In this document: in pieces, positions 36,535-47,619 of the stretch | How positions within the stretch are numbered: position 1 is the first letter of the stretch | Layout of the letters: every line of letters starts with the position of its first letter | NCBI RefSeq assembly: GCF_048128805.1 | Contig: NC_136012.1 | Location: forward strand, 10,638,621-10,702,620 | Reading direction: 5' to 3' | Length of the DNA: 64,000 nt | Source: Centroberyx gerrardi | Lineage: Eukaryota > Chordata > Actinopteri > Beryciformes > Berycidae | The notes under the pieces: generated by a model | Seen by the model: only the letters and a program-made list of their open reading frames with translations | Told to the model about the DNA's origin: nothing | Database searches by the model: none | Position numbers and translations under genes: made by a program

Positions 36535-37265
36535 ACTTCCAATAAGATCAGAGAGGAAAGTCTCCAGCTCCTCTCCAGACACTTTAAAAACAAGATTTTC
36601 AATCAGACCTTGCAAGAAAAAGAACTGAGACCAAACTATTTGCAAATAATTCTTAGTTTAACCTGCATGGAATATGACATTTATGGTGTTCCTCACACAC
36701 AGGTACATACATTGAGTTTGTGAACGTTTTGACAATGACAGAAACGTATTTAAAAGACCATTTAGAAAAGGATTTATATTACTGTCCGGCGAATTACTGT
36801 TTACTTTACCATGTCAGAATTGTGCTCATCTAGACCCCAGTCACCCATAACACTAAAATTACATCCTGATGAATATGTTTGATTTGACGAAAATATTTTT
36901 TGTAGACAATGATCTTCACTTAGCTAATAGCTTCAATAAGGGGTGGATAATCACACATACTTTTTTGTGTTGAAGCGTTTTTGAGAAAAGTATAGACACA
37001 TGGATCAGGTAAGGGCGTCACTGGGACACACCTTAGAAAAAAATTTATTAAATCACGTAATGTGGACAAATTCTGCAAATGCACAGTGCTCACTCTTGGC
37101 GCAAACAAAGAAGTACAAATATGAATCCTCGTTTTACTTGTTGTGGGATTCACAATATAATGAAACACTTTCGATAATTTAAGATATAATTTTTGGGAGC
37201 TACCAAAACAAAACTTTCGAAAGGAAAAACTATATAATGAGTGTATCTGCTTTGTATGCCCTTAC

Positions 37266-39644
37266 CTTCTCCTTGCTGGGTAAAGTCTGAGTCCGGCTAA
37301 AAGTGTCTCCTCCGTTAATACTGATCAGCTCCGCATCTACAGGCGGAAACGGCGCGGGGAAAACCACTACGTCACTCTTCAGTGTGTCTGAGCTGAAACA
37401 CACGTCATACTGCTGAGTAGATTTAGAGTACGACCAGCTCCCGTCAGGGTGGGTGGTGATCATTGGGGCGCTGTACCTGCTGAAACTGCCGTCTGTCCTG
37501 TGGCATTTGACAGCTATTAAACTGATGAGGCTCAGTAGAAAGATCACTGACACCGACACAATGGCGATCAGCAAATACAGGTTTAAATCAGAGAAGCTCT
37601 CCTCCTTTATCGGCACGTGTCTGAACTGAGTCTGGATGTCAGCTGTGCTTTCAACCACCACTACATCAATAGACACAGTAGCTGACAGGGAGGGTTCTCC
37701 GTTATCACAAACCAACACCACCAACGGGTGAGTTTTCACGTCATTGTCACTCATTCGCCTCTTAGTCCTGATTTCCCCGGTGCTGGTTCCGATCCGGAAG
37801 AGGTTGGTTCCCTTGGGCTCAGAGATGTGATAAGAAAGCAGCGCATTGTAGCCAGAGTCTGCGTCTACAGCCCGGATCTTGGCCACAAAGTAGCCCGCTT
37901 CAGCAGAATAGGGAATGTTCTCACTGTTAACGGAGCCGTGCTCAGAATAGGGCGCGAGAATCCCGGGACTGTTGTCATTCTCATCCAGGATTAAAACGTT
38001 CACAGTCACGTTGCTGCTGAGCGGAGGAACACCAGAGTCTGTGGCCTGAACTTTAAACTGGAACGTTTTTAACTCCTCATAGTTAAAAGACTGTAGACTG
38101 ACTATATCTCCAGTCTCTGAGTTGATATTTACCATTGTAGACAGCGGCAGTGAGTTACTATTACTGTCTAAAAATGAATAGCTCACCTGGCCATTTTGAT
38201 CGACGTCAGCATCAACTGCGGAAACTGTTTTAATAACAACTCCTATTGGATTATTCTCTTTCACATAAACATTGATTACGGGTTCTGGGAATCGAGGTTT
38301 GTTGTCATTTACATCTGAGACGTGTACAACAATAACACTGGTGCTGGAGAGAGGGAGGTTCCCTTCATCAGTAGCAGTGATGGTGACATTGTACTGAGAG
38401 ACACTCTCTCTGTCCAGAGAACCGTCAACCACCAACGAATAATAGTTTTTATAATTTGAATCTAATTTGAAAGGGACGTTGTTGTTAATTTTACAATTTA
38501 CCATTCCATTTTTGCCTCCATCTTTATCGAGAATTGAAACAAGCGCAATGGCAGTGCCTATCGAGGCATCCTCTTTCACTGTGTGTAATAGTGACGTAAT
38601 TGAAATCTCAGGGGCATTGTCATTGACGTCTAAAACTTCAATCAATAATTTAGCATGTGAGGTCATCGGAGAAGAAGCCCCATCATTGGCTTGAACTCGA
38701 ATCTCAAAAGCATTATTGACTTCAAAGTCGATATTTTTTTTATTTGTGACAGTTCCTGTTTTTGGATCTATGGAAAAAAGATCTGCCGTATCCCCCCGAC
38801 CCAAGTCACTGAAGGAATAGTATATGTCCCCATTTGGGCCTTCATCTAAATCAGTAGCATTCAAACTTATTATCGATGTACCAATCGGCGCATTCTCATA
38901 AACACTGGCTTTGTACAGCGTTTTAGTGAAAACAGGAGGGTTGTCGTTAATGTCCAGGACATTTACTATAATAATCATACTACCAGATTTGACAGGAGTT
39001 CCTCCATCAATGGCAGTCAGTGTGAGTCTAATCACAGGCTGTCTCTCTCTGTCTAACGCTTTCTGAAGCACCAATTCAGCAGAAACACCCTCTCCCTTAT
39101 GTGTAGCGAGAGAGAAGTATTCATTTTGACTAAGCTTGTAAGTATTCACAGTATTTATACCAACATCTGCATCATGAGCGGATTTTAAGGGGAATTTCGC
39201 CCCTGCTATTGTAATCTCCGTTATGTTAATTATTTGTGACCTGCTGCGAAATGATGGAGAATTGTCATTTACATCTAAGATGCTAATTTCAACACGATAC
39301 AGTTTCAAAGGGCTATTAATAACTGCTTCTACACTGAGAGAACATTTCTGTTCATTAGCGCAGAGTTCCTCTCGGTCTATTCTCTCATTAACGTAGAGAA
39401 CACCAGTTTTTAGGCTTACGTCAAAATATTTTCTCTGTGATCCGGTAACAATCTGAAACATACGGGACTCCAAATCCTGGACATTGAGGTTAAGATCCTT
39501 CGCGATATTTCCAACAGAAGTCCCCGGGTTTACCTCTTCTGAGACAGAGTAAGAGAGCTGCCCAGACACCGCTTCCCAGTAACAATCCAGCAGCAAAACC
39601 ACTAGATATATTCCAATAGAGCTCGTTCTACTCGGTAAATGCAT
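37266..39644 (-). CDS. Clustered protocadherin (gamma-like) variable exon V11, B class
   Basis: This variable exon has 793 codons. The start is the ATG of [14 protein letters not shown]; the frame continues seven codons up to a TTG. The donor is AAG/gtaaggg. It belongs with V15 and V18: the three share SQIINITE at the start of EC2, [16 protein letters not shown]-type EC3 and the EC4 HTVKEDA motif. Compared with V15 it has [16 protein letters not shown] (V15 [16 protein letters not shown]), so an NIT sequon is kept but the next strand differs. EC1 has [10 protein letters not shown] where V15 has [10 protein letters not shown]. The promoter element has lost its CpG. It is the left member of the three-gene block V11-V12-V13, which is repeated as V15-V16-V17. 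Confidence 0.93.
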
Positions 39645-39883
39645 AATTCCATGTATCGAGAACAAAGCATAGATCCAAATGTCAACAATCCCGTCATATA
39701 ATTCAGGTTAAGAGAGAAATACACCAGTCCACGTTCTCGGCATTATTTAACAGCAAACAGGAAAATGGTTGTCGCACCGTTCTCTCTCGCCCTACGTCTC
39801 TTTGTAACAAAGCCCTGAGAAACAGCATCATCCCCTGAATCTGGGAGGAGCCTCAAGCCACCAAACAGAACGTCCAAATGTGA

Positions 39884-39907
39884 TGGTCTACAATGTCCTC
39901 ATGTGGT
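39884..39907 (-). promoter_or_regulatory. CSE/CTCF-like promoter element of V11 (B class, CpG-free)
   Basis: The minus strand reads ACCACATGAGGACATTGTAG then ACCA, about 240 bp above the ATG. Both CpG positions seen in V4 are gone. Confidence 0.7.
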
Positions 39908-40082
39908 CATTTGAAATAACTACAATCAACATCAAACAACTACAATGGAAAGACCTTCACTTTCTTAAATCCTCCGTAAACATCAATCTAATGACAAACT
40001 ACTTGAAAAAAAATCGGGGAACATGAAAGTGTATTTTATCTCACGGATCTTTTAAGTTAACACAACGTGACCGTGATGTTTT

Positions 40083-40103
40083 TTCAGCAGTATGGATAGA
40101 TCC
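40083..40103 (+). promoter_or_regulatory. Weak RE1-like site, V11-V12 spacer
   Basis: Matches 15 of 21; the left half TTCAGC is intact and the right half decayed. Confidence 0.3.
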
Positions 40104-40464
40104 TTATGAATTTCTGATTGAAACGAATACAACATTCAAGCAAAAGCGTCAGCAGAAGTAATGATAAAGAAAAATAATATAAAGACAGGATGCAGAAAAA
40201 TAGACACGGACAGCTAGACACGAACCCATTTCACTTTTTTTTCAACAAATCAGAGAGCAAACTGAGGCCTAAGATTTTATCCATATAGATTGACTGCCTG
40301 GAAGTGATAAAATAGGTAAAATATCATACAGCAATTCTTAACAAACATGTGTGTAAATTTACTAATGTACGTGCCGGGTGGTGCAACATGCTTTTTCATT
40401 AGTAAGGAACATAGTTTGTCTTCCTTGCATCCTGGTGATTGGAAAACACGTTCAGACGCTTACG

Positions 40465-40485
40465 GTCAGCACCATGGACAGCGAC
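40465..40485 (+). promoter_or_regulatory. RE1/NRSE behind V12
   Basis: Matches 18 of 21, 280 bp beyond the donor. Confidence 0.8.
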
Positions 40486-40764
40486 ACAGGCTCATTGACA
40501 ATGATCCTGGAGCCATAAATGACTGGGAAGATAAACTAACAACCAAGAGATGTACAGTATGCCTATATCACCTTGAAAAGGCTTAATCTTACTGCTCCAT
40601 TTTAACATAAATGAAAAGTCCATTAAAATGTAAATTTATTGTGATTTGGGACAAAGCCGTTTAATATAAAAGTTAAGAAAAAATATGAAGATGGGCATCT
40701 TTTGACATTCTCTTCTGCACATTAAAGTAGTAAAACAATGAGAAATACTTCAACATTCTCTTAC

Positions 40765-43146
40765 CTTTTCTTTATTGGGTAAAGTCTGAGTCCGGCTAAA
40801 AGTGTCACTTCCGTTAATACTGATCAGCTCCGCGTCTACAGGCGGAAACGGCGCGGGGAAAACCACTACGTCACTCTTCAGTGTGTCTGAGCTGAAACAC
40901 ACGTCATACTGCTGAGTAGATTTAGAGTACGACCAGCTCCCGTCAGGGTGGGTGGTGATCATTGGGGCGCTGTACCTGCTGAAACTGCCGTCTGTCCTGT
41001 GGCATTTGACAGCTATTAAACTGATGAGGCTCAGCAGAAAGATCACTGACACAGACACAACGGCGATTAGCAAATACAGGTTTAAATCAGAGAAGCTCTC
41101 CTCCTTTATCGGCACGTGTCTGAACTGAGTCTGGATGTCAGCTGTGCTTTCAACCACCACTACATCAATAGACACAGTAGCTGACAGGGAGGGTTCTCCG
41201 TTATCAGAAACCAACACCACCAACGGGTGAGTTTTCACGTCATTGTCACTCAAACGTCTCTTAGTCCTAATTTCCCCGGTGCTGGTTCCGATTCGGAAGA
41301 GGTTGGTTCCCTTGGGCTCAGAGATGTGATAAGAAAGCAGCGCATTGTAGCCAGAGTCTGCGTCTACAGCCCGGATCTTGGCCACAAAGTAGCCCGCTTC
41401 AGCAGAATAGGGAATGTTCTCACTGTTAACGGAGCCGTGCTCAGAATAGGGCGCGAGAATCCCGGGACTGTTGTCATTCTCATCCAGGATTAAAACGTTC
41501 ACAGTCACGTTGCTGCTGAGCGGAGGAACACCAGAGTCTGTGGCCTGAACTTTAAACTGGAATGTTTTTAACTCCTCAAAGTTAAAAGACTGCAGGGTGA
41601 CTATATCTCCAGTCTCTGAGTTGATGGTCACCATTGTAGAAAGCGGCACTGAGTTACTATTACTGTCTAAAAATGAATAGCTCACCTGACCATTTTCACT
41701 GACGTCGGTATCAACTGCAGTCACTGTTTTAATAATTGTTCCTACTTGACTGTTCTCTTTAACATAAACATTAATTAAAGGCTCTGGAAAATGCGGCGAG
41801 TTGTCATTTACATCAGTTATGTGTACAGTTACAGACTTTGTGGTAGAAAGAGGCGGGATCCCTTCATCAGTAGCTGTGATGGTAACATTGTACTGAGAAG
41901 CTCTCTCTCTGTCAAGAGGGCCATCAACTACCAATGAATAATAGTTTTTATAATTTGTCTCCAATTTAAAAGGGACTTCATTTGCTACATTACATTTCAC
42001 TTCACCATTTTTGCCTCCATCTTTATCAAGTACAGAAACGAGTGCAATTGCAGTACCTACTTTAGCGTCCTCCTTCACTGAGTTTACAAGTGACGTCACA
42101 GTGATCTCAGGAGCGTTGTCATTTAGGTCCACCACTTCTACCAGCACTTTACAATGAGCAGACATCGGAGGCTGGCCTTTGTCACTAGCCTGCGCACGGA
42201 TTTCAAAAGCAGAATTTCTTTCAAAATCAATGTTACCCTGTACAGTAATGGCACCCGTGTGCGGATCAATGTTGAAAATTTCCAAGATATGATCTTTCTC
42301 ATTTTTACTAATCGAGAAAACAACTTCACTATTCGTACCCTCGTCTACGTCAGTGGCATTCAATGAAAGAATTGTGGTTCCAATTGGTGTATTTTCAACT
42401 AGTCGTGCTTTATATAACGACATACTAAAAGTCGGAGCATTATCATTATTGTCTAAAACATTAACTATGATATCCAAAGTACCTGATCTTTGTGGAGTCC
42501 CTCCATCTAAAGCAGTCAAACTGAGTTTTACCACCGGCTCTTTCTCTCGATCTAAAGCTTTCTGCAGCACTAATTCTGCAGAAACGCTCTCTCCCCCTTT
42601 GTGCACAGCTAACGCAAAATATTCATTGGGGCTAAGCTTGTATGTACTGACGCCATTCTTTCCTACATCCACATCGATGGAATCAATTAATGGAAATTTT
42701 ACACCGGGTAATGTATTTTCAGCTATGTCTATCGTTTGAGATTTTGCACGAAAAGATGGTGCGTTGTCATTCACATCTATTATTATGACTTCCACACGGT
42801 AAAGCTTTAATGGGTTGTTTATCACGGCTTCTACACTGACTGTACATTTGGGTTCATCTGCACACAGCTCCTCTCTGTCTATTCTTTCATCAACATAGAG
42901 CATGCCGGTCTTTAGATTTACCGAGAAATATTTTGTTTTAGACCCAGTAACAATCTGAAACATACGGGATTCCAAATCATGGACATTTAGGTTTAGATCC
43001 TTAGCGACATTTCCAACAGATGTCCCCGGGTTCACCTCCTCTGAGACGGAGTAGGAGAGCTGTCCGGACACCGCTTCCCAGTAACACTCCAGCAGCAAAA
43101 ATAACAGATATGTCCCAAGACAGCTTCTTCTACTCGATAGAGACAT
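40765..43146 (-). CDS. Clustered protocadherin (gamma-like) variable exon V12, B class
   Basis: This variable exon has 794 codons. The ATG of [14 protein letters not shown] is taken as the start; ten more codons upstream lead only to a GTG. The donor is AAG/gtaagag. It is almost identical to V16 over EC1-EC4, including [19 protein letters not shown] and the EC3 [12 protein letters not shown]. Differences cluster in EC5 ([18 protein letters not shown] against [18 protein letters not shown]). V12 and V16 uniquely carry RRLSDND (M to L) in EC6. V12 also has LVSDNGEPS (C to S, base 41207, as in V5), an A-V change in the membrane helix and INGSDTFS in the tail. The EC2-EC3 linker is LDNNDNAP. Confidence 0.93.
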
Positions 43147-43384
43147 GATTCCATTCAGCCTCAGCAAAACACCCACTCAAACGTAATCGTTCCTTCAAAA
43201 TAATCCAAAATAACAGTGAAAAAATATAAGCTGTCTCATTTCTTTTTTCAGTTGCAACCAGAGAGATGGTTGTCGCACCGTACTCTACCGTCTTTCGTCT
43301 CTTTGTAACAAAGCCCAGTGAAACGTTATTATCTCCCGACTTTGGGAGGAGCCTCACGCTCCCAAAGAGAACGTCTCAGTATTA

Positions 43385-43408
43385 CGGTCTACACTGTCGC
43401 CACGTGGT
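43385..43408 (-). promoter_or_regulatory. CSE/CTCF-like promoter element of V12 (B class)
   Basis: The minus strand reads ACCACGTGGCGACAGTGTAG then ACCG, about 239 bp above the ATG. It is shared exactly with V16. Confidence 0.75.
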
Positions 43409-43796
43409 CATTTGAGATAACTACATCTATCATAAAACAACTTCAGTCATTACATCTGTTAGAATCTACAATTCTGAATAGCAGGGCCCACTGTATGCCA
43501 AGTGTCATTCAAGTTAACAGAATTTGACTGCTTGGTATTTAAGGTCCATGGAGAGAACCTTAAAGTTTCTGGTTTCTATTTTATATCGCTACATTTTAAT
43601 GAAACAAACAGGCAGAGACTTACGTCATTTTCCAGAGTGATACCCATCCTAAAATCAATCCTATTAATGATAACTGAGAAGTTAGGTACTAGTGTGAAAT
43701 ACCAATACATACAGCTGCACAACCCACGTCATAACGCACGCGCATTATATAAGTTTCCAAATGTGATGAAGCATGTGGTGTGTAGGTTGGATATAT

Positions 43797-43833
43797 AAAA
43801 AAACAAACAAAAACAAAAAAAACAAAAACAAAA
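43797..43833 (+). repeat. A-rich CAAAA repeat
   Basis: Imperfect A-tract with regularly spaced C bases, behind V13. Confidence 0.8.
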
Positions 43834-43950
43834 GGCAGAATATATGTCATTTCACAAACATATTATTGGCACAAAAATGTTCTAGGAATATATTATTATT
43901 GAAAACGTCAAAAGGGATGATGTTCTCAGTCCAAAATTGTTATGCCTGCT

Positions 43951-43971
43951 TTCAGCACCATGGACAGGGGC
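43951..43971 (+). promoter_or_regulatory. RE1/NRSE behind V13
   Basis: Matches 18 of 21, only 82 bp beyond the donor. Confidence 0.78.
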
Positions 43972-44052
43972 AGTGCTTCCAACCAAAAAGTACACAGGAG
44001 GGTAGTTGTTTACAGAAATAAAAATATTCAAATTAAACGAGGCATGGCTTAC

Positions 44053-46431
44053 CTTTTCCTTGTTAGGTAAAGTCTGAGTCCGGTTAAAAGTGTCCCCTCC
44101 GTTAATACTGATCAGTTCCGCATCTACAGGGGGAAACGGCGCGGGGAAAACCACTACGTCACTCTTCAGTGTGTCTGAGCTGAAACACACGTCATACTGC
44201 TGAGTAGATTTAGAGTAAGACCAGCTCCCGTCAGGGTGGGTGGTGATCATTGGGGCGCTGTACCTGCTGAAATTGCCGTCTGTCCTGTGGCATTTGACAG
44301 CTATTAAACTGATGAGGCTCAGTAGAAAGATCACTGACACCGACACAATGGCGATCAGCAAATACAGGTTTAAATCAGAGAAGCTCTCCTCCTTTATCGG
44401 CACGTGTCTGAACTGAGTCTGGATGTCAGCAGTGCTTTCAACCACCACTACATCAATAGACACAGTAGCTGACAGGGAGGGTTCTCCGTTATCACAAACC
44501 AACACCATCAACGGGTGAGTCTTCACGTCATTGTCACTCATTCGCCTCTTAGTCCTGATTTCCCCGGTGCTGGTTCCGATTCGGAAGAGGTTGGTTCCCT
44601 TGGGCTCAGAGATGTGATAAGAAAGCAGCGCATTGTAGCCAGAGTCTGCGTCTACAGCCCGGATCTTGGCCACAAAGTAGCCCGCTTCAGCAGAATAGGG
44701 AATGTTCTCACTGTTAACGGAGCCGTGCTCAGAATAGGGCGCGAGAATCCCGGGACTGTTGTCATTCTCATCCAGGATAAAAACGTTCACAGTCACGTTG
44801 CTGCTGAGCGGAGGAACACCAGAGTCTGTGGCCTGAACTTTAAACTGGAACGATTTTAACTCCTCAAAGTTAAAAGACTGCAGGCTGACTATATCTCCAG
44901 TCTCTGAGTTTATGTTTACCATTGTAGACAGCGGCAGTGAGTTACTATTACTGTCTAAAAATGAATAGCTCACGTGGGCGTTTTTATCAACGTCATCATC
45001 AATTGCAGACACCGTTTGAATAACTCTTCCTACTGGACTATTCTCTTTCACATAAACATTAATCAGAGTCTCTGAGAAGCGTGGCGAGTTGTCATTGACA
45101 TCAGAAATATATACATTAAGATTGCTGGTGCTCGTGAGAGCAGGGATCCCTTCATCTGTAGCTATGACAGTGACATTATACTGAGAAACATTCTCCCTGT
45201 CTAAAGGCCTGTCGACCACCAAAGAATAATAGTTTTTATAATTTGTTTCCAATTTAAAAGGGACATCATTCTTAAAATTACAGTGAACCACTCCGTTGTT
45301 GCCTCCATCTTTATCAATGACTGACACAAGTGCAATAGCAGTACCTAATTTAGCGTCCTCCTTCACTGCTGTCAGTAATGACGTTACAGTGATTTCAGGG
45401 GCATTGTCGTTTAGGTCCACCACTTCTACCAGCACTTTACATTGCGCTGCCATTGGAGGCTGACCTTTGTCACTAGCCTGCACACGGATCTCAAAAGCCG
45501 GGTGCTCCTCAAAGTCAACCTTTCCTTTAACTGTCAATACACCCGTTGTTTGGTCAATATGAAATATTTCCAAGACATGATCTTGATCTTTTGTGCCCAA
45601 AGAATATGAAATCTCTCTATTTGTCCCCTCATCCGCGTCTGTGGCAGACACAGTTAGCACTGTAGTGCCAAGCGGCACATTTTCTGTAATACGTGTTTTA
45701 TACAAGGATTTGGTAAACACTGGAATGTTATCATTGTTGTCCAAAACATTGATTATTATCTCTGATGTGCCTGATTTTGGAGGTGCTCCGCCATCTAGAG
45801 CAGTCAGTGTGAGTTTAATCACAGGCTGTTTTTCTCGGTCTAATGCTTTCTGTAGCATCAACTCAGCAGACACGCTCTCCCCTGTGTGCACCGCTAAAGA
45901 AAAATATTCATTGGGATTTAGCTTGTATGTACTGATACCATTTTTCCCTACATCAGCATCGTATGCTAACAGCACAAGGAATTTAGCCCCCGGCAAGGTG
46001 CTTTCAGCTATGTCAATACTTTGCGAAGTAGCACTGAATGATGGATAATTGTCATTTACATCTAGAACACTTATTTCTAAACGATACAGCTTCAATGGAT
46101 CATTTATCACGGCCTCCACACTGACGGTGCATTTCGATGCCTTCGCACAGAGCTCCTCTCTGTCGATTCTCTCATTGACGTAGAGAACACCAGTCTTTAG
46201 ATTTACCTCGAAATATTTTCTCTTTGATCCGGTAACAATCTGAAACATACGGGACTCCAAATCCTGGACATTGAGGTTCAGATCCTTAGCGATATTTCCA
46301 ACAGAAGTCCCCGGATTCACTTCTTCTGATACGGAGTAGGAGAGCTGCCCAGACACCGCTTCCCAGTAACACTCCAGCAGCACAAATAATAGATATATCA
46401 CCAAAGACCTCCCTCTATGAAGTAAAGGCAT
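44053..46431 (-). CDS. Clustered protocadherin (gamma-like) variable exon V13, B class
   Basis: This variable exon has 793 codons, ATG ([16 protein letters not shown]) to AAG/gtaagcc. Its 5' part, from the start codon down to 44997 in EC5, is the same sequence as the 5' part of V14, as is its whole promoter. The difference begins in EC5: V13 has [14 protein letters not shown] and V14 has [15 protein letters not shown]17 shares the V13 EC1-EC5, including [10 protein letters not shown]. Private changes are [15 protein letters not shown] and DGNFSRYS in the tail. The frame runs 56 codons past the donor, and the same run-on is present in V17, but only because the flank was duplicated. A good RE1 lies only 82 bp beyond the donor. 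Confidence 0.93.
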
Positions 46432-46656
46432 ACTTCCATCCGACTTGAACCAAACATAGATACGATACTAATTGTTACAGTTGAAGAAAGAGGAATATAA
46501 GCAAACGGATTATTTTAAATTTTTCAACATCAAATGCTGATCGTGCCTCTAGCTGGTCTTTCTCTTTCTGCGTCTCTTTGTCTCACCGCCTCGACAAACA
46601 TCATCCTCTGAATCTGGGAGGGGCCTCAATACCTAAATGAGACCGTCTCAATATTA

Positions 46657-46680
46657 TGGTCTACAGTGTCGCCACCTGGC
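46657..46680 (-). promoter_or_regulatory. CSE/CTCF-like promoter element of V13 (B class)
   Basis: The minus strand reads GCCAGGTGGCGACACTGTAG then ACCA, about 226 bp above the ATG. CCAGGTGGC is the copy closest to a canonical CTCF core in the window. Confidence 0.78.
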
Positions 46681-47306
46681 CATTTGAAATAATTACACTA
46701 AATAAAACAACTGCATTACATACAGTTTCTCTCCTTATTCTTCATCAAAAAAACTAGTCTATTTCAAAAGAAAAGGAAAGGAAGTATATATATGGATATA
46801 TTTTGTCAAAAAGGGAAATTTGAGCGTTTATGTTGAGTTCGATGTGTTTCATTATCCAGGACATCACATCTCTTTTTGACACTGACATTTGGACACTTTA
46901 GATGTAAATTTAGTATCGGTAGAATATTGAAATGTAATGCATTACACCATGTAATATAGCCTACCGTGTCATAAGAAAAGCAAATCTAAAAAGGCCATTG
47001 TCGTTTTGCACTCCAACAAAGGAGTGACTGAAACAAACCCAGAGAAATGCCATTTGCCAGATCAAAAGGCCAAGTACACATTTAAAATGTAGAAAGCCAT
47101 TTCGCCAACGCTGTAAACTCATTCTAGGCTACATTAATCAAATTTCTTATACACCCGTTGCGTTCAGAACAATTAACTTAACACTCAGTAAGAAATGTAC
47201 AACACAATTTTGCGTCAAACTAGGGTCTAGAAAATCTAACACAAAATTCCGTATAAAACAACGCCAGAGCTATTTCTCGGCTCAACAATTCGGGATTCGG
47301 CTGGGC

Positions 47307-47327
47307 TGCAGCGCCGTGGACATCTAA
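47307..47327 (+). promoter_or_regulatory. Degenerate RE1-like remnant behind V14
   Basis: Matches 13 of 21 (GCAGCGCCGTGGACA). Repeated exactly behind V15 by the tandem duplication. Confidence 0.25.
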
Positions 47328-47481
47328 CCAAAAGAATGCAAAAAGACTGACGCACAAGTCAAAGTAACCGACGAAGTACTGTATGCATACAGTCATTTTA
47401 ATGGAACCATTGTTCAACGATAGTAAGAAATTATGTTCATGGTCAGTTTCCCAAATAACAGGTTCTAGACATGGAAAACCC

Positions 47482-47505
47482 TGAATGAATGAATGAATGA
47501 ATGAA
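47482..47505 (+). repeat. (TGAA)6 microsatellite
   Basis: Six perfect TGAA units, 115 bp beyond the V14 donor. Confidence 0.9.
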
Positions 47506-47619
47506 TTAATGTAAAATCATTTAAAAAAAAAGAATGATATAATAATCAAAATAGCGAAAATTGACACTTAAATCCACGTTGTCAAAGGGAGAGGTTAAGA
47601 ACATGTTACTTGATCTTAC

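Larger units (their letters stand above)
35708..37265. other. Spacer V10-V11
   Basis: Related to the V9-V10 spacer along most of its length, with paired RE1-like sites. A short minus-strand open frame at 36343-36645 overlaps the RE1 and shows no protein features. Confidence 0.75.
39645..40764. other. Spacer V11-V12
   Basis: V11 promoter on the left; a weak and a good RE1 on the right. Homologous to the V15-V16 spacer. Confidence 0.8.
43147..44052. other. Spacer V12-V13
   Basis: V12 promoter, A-rich repeat and RE1. Nearly identical to 57055-57964. A 98-codon plus-strand open frame is conserved between the two only because the DNA is duplicated. Confidence 0.8.
46432..47619. other. Spacer V13-V14
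   Basis: V13 promoter, remnant RE1 and TGAA repeat, entirely inside tandem unit 1. Confidence 0.85.

Noticed and set aside
36343-36645. 100-codon minus-strand frame in the V10-V11 spacer
   Set aside because: It overlaps an RE1 site, is interrupted in the related V9-V10 spacer, and shows no protein features.
43538-43562. Further RE1-like words (near 43540, 54006, 57450, 60805)
   Set aside because: Only the central GGA with a few flanking bases matches; at this level matches are expected by chance.
43502-43798. 98-codon plus-strand frame, also present at 57410-57706
   Set aside because: The conservation is explained by the block duplication. The frame has no domain or signal and ends in the A-rich repeat.
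43882-44052. In-frame run-on beyond the donor (56 codons in V13 and V17, others shorter)
   Set aside because: A consensus GT donor follows AAG in every copy, and the run-on sequences differ in unrelated copies. They agree only where flanks were duplicated.
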